From positions 372,001-436,000 of the forward strand of contig MKUW01000015.1 of assembly GCA_001899005.1 (NCBI GenBank): a DNA stretch of 64,000 nucleotides, given 5' to 3'. Positions 63,010 to 64,000 of this stretch are shown piece by piece (position 1 is the first letter of the stretch; the number at the start of each line of letters is the position of its first letter). The notes under the pieces are model-generated. The model was not told where the DNA came from and did no database searches. It saw only the letters and a program-made list of their open reading frames with translations. The position numbers and the translations under genes were made by a program. This stretch comes from Chloroflexi bacterium 44-23. GTDB lineage: Bacteria > Chloroflexota > Anaerolineae > Anaerolineales > Anaerolineaceae.

Positions 63010-64000
63010 TTATATTTCTCCCTGTTTTACAGGTAAGTATACAGCAAAAATTGTGCCGCCACCCGGGTATGATTCCACGGAAATATTGCCACGGTGTGCC
63101 GTTATTATCCGTTTACTAATGGCCAAACCTAATCCAGTTCCGGTTTTTTTGGTGGTGATAAAGGGTTCAAAAATACGCCCAGCGACTTCCTCAGGTATTC
63201 CCGGGCCGTTATCTGTAATCTTAATTTCAATTTGTGGGTGATTTGAAATTGTTTGGATTTCCTGAATGATTATTCCCAGTGTGCCATTGGGCAACTGGGA
63301 CATTGCCTCTACTGCGTTACTGATCAAATTTGTAAAAACTTGTTCCAATAAGCGTGGATCAGCTGAGATTTCAGGCAGTTTTTCGGGTTTCTGAACAAAA
63401 TCAACAACACCAACGCGCATCATTCTCGGTTTCCAGCGATCAACAACCCGTTGCACTAACACACCTGCATCAATCGTCTCAAACTTAGGATCAAAAGGTT
63501 TGGAATAAGACAAAATTCCTTCCATTTGATGTGTCAAACGTTCGCAATCCAAGTTCATTCGATCTACTAGGTCTTTATTTTTGGGATCATCTGCGAAGGT
63601 TCTTGAAAGCATTTGCAATCCCATGGATATATTATTAATCGGGTTTCGGACTTCATGTGCAAATACAGCCAAAAATTCGCCAAGAATCGCTCTTTGTTCG
63701 AGCTGCTGTGCTCGTACTCTGAATTCTTCATTTTCACTCACATCTCGCAAATAAATCAATAATGCATACAATTCGTCTCTGTGAATGACGGGAATGATTT
63801 TTAATTCAACGGGAATGGAATCCCCATCTCTTCTGTGGATCTGCACAATGCCCAAGCGCTGAAGATACAACTCCTGCCGGCTGGATTCCAATAACGGCAT
63901 TAAATTGTCTGGCCCAATTAAGATATTTTCTATCGGGTGGCCTATAATTTCGCGCATCTGATAGCCAAGCATTAACTCAGCGCTTGGATTAAGAAACCAA
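63010..64000 (-). CDS. PAS-containing sensor histidine kinase, 5' end beyond the window
   Basis: The frame stays open to the right edge (WFLNPSAELMLGYQ is read upstream of the first internal ATG), so at least 330 residues are present and the start is missing. A PAS-type segment ends near 63780, followed by VFAHEVRNPINNISMGL with the phosphorylated His. The ATPase has ITDNGPGIPEE, FITTKKTGTGLGLAISKRI and PGGGTIFAVYLPV. Membrane or sensor parts would be upstream. Adjacent NtrC-like regulator is the partner. Confidence 0.88.
   Translation of the reverse strand, partial: WFLNPSAELMLGYQMREIIGHPIENILIGPDNLMPLLESSRQELYLQRLGIVQIHRRDGDSIPVELKIIPVIHRDELYALLIYLRDVSENEEFRVRAQQLEQRAILGEFLAVFAHEVRNPINNISMGLQMLSRTFADDPKNKDLVDRMNLDCERLTHQMEGILSYSKPFDPKFETIDAGVLVQRVVDRWKPRMMRVGVVDFVQKPEKLPEISADPRLLEQVFTNLISNAVEAMSQLPNGTLGIIIQEIQTISNHPQIEIKITDNGPGIPEEVAGRIFEPFITTKKTGTGLGLAISKRIITAHRGNISVESYPGGGTIFAVYLPVKQGEI

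Noticed and set aside
1-64000. tRNA, rRNA, tmRNA, CRISPR or insertion sequence
   Set aside because: I saw no T-loop/acceptor pairs typical of tRNA, no repeat-spacer pattern, and no transposase or integrase frames. A covariance search was not possible.

Overview
The window is AT-rich bacterial chromosome, densely packed and almost entirely coding. The gene set suggests a Gram-positive-like or monoderm lineage, most likely Chloroflexota (Anaerolineae): split glycine decarboxylase subunits, a K+-independent membrane pyrophosphatase, YfhO-type membrane proteins in tandem, very large TPR proteins, an RpoD-type primary sigma factor and frequent GTG/TTG starts. That placement is inferred from overall resemblance, since the window holds no rRNA or other decisive marker. 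I see no rRNA, tRNA, tmRNA, CRISPR array, integrase or insertion sequence. It looks like core chromosome with a few lineage-specific cassettes.

Layout. 1-5985 (minus): two copies of a two-gene membrane module (a polytopic protein followed by a YfhO-like protein). The last copy runs off the left edge. 6086-9192 (plus): a zinc-ribbon coiled-coil protein and a membrane-anchored NACHT/HEAT NTPase. 9189-16929 (minus): ten tightly spaced genes (smpB, a phytol-kinase-like CTP-utilising membrane enzyme, hutH, Tat-exported L,D-transpeptidase, ccdA, glutaredoxin-DUF2085 fusion, pgeF, yggS, yggT, DUF167). 17088-24901: esterase, SH3 and zinc-ribbon proteins, zwf, prs, degV, H+-pyrophosphatase. 25509-32898: rpoD with a structured upstream region, an acidic TPR scaffold, ndk, padR, ppa, ppk2. 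32971-42648: rhodanese, an unrecognised protein, a dihydrouridine synthase, an AhpD-like protein, a nucleoside-phosphorylase-like protein, a GAF histidine kinase, a glycosyltransferase, a SpoIIE-type phosphatase and a methyltransferase. 42778-45041: a FadR-like regulator and its FGGY kinase. 45073-48518: glycine riboswitch, gcvH, gcvPA, gcvPB. 48640-50033: an orphan Flp-type pilin too short for routine ORF calling and a metallophosphoesterase. 50034-50723: a non-coding stretch with a two-copy hairpin repeat. 50724-64000 (minus): alaS, then a cassette of sensor kinase, an unusual NtrC-like regulator, a small membrane protein, a 1794-residue TPR protein and a TPR / clan-CD cysteine protease.

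How the genes fit together. Pyrophosphate and polyphosphate handling recurs (hppA, ppa, ppk2, ndk, prs). Redox and envelope maintenance is grouped in the smpB-to-DUF167 operon. Glycine breakdown is under riboswitch control. The right-hand cassette looks like a two-component-controlled protease/scaffold system and is the best candidate for undescribed biology. At least six genes have a -10 box only 7-8 nt upstream of the start codon, implying leaderless mRNAs, while most others have good Shine-Dalgarno sites. The alaS promoter sits inside a palindrome that also flanks its predicted transcription start.
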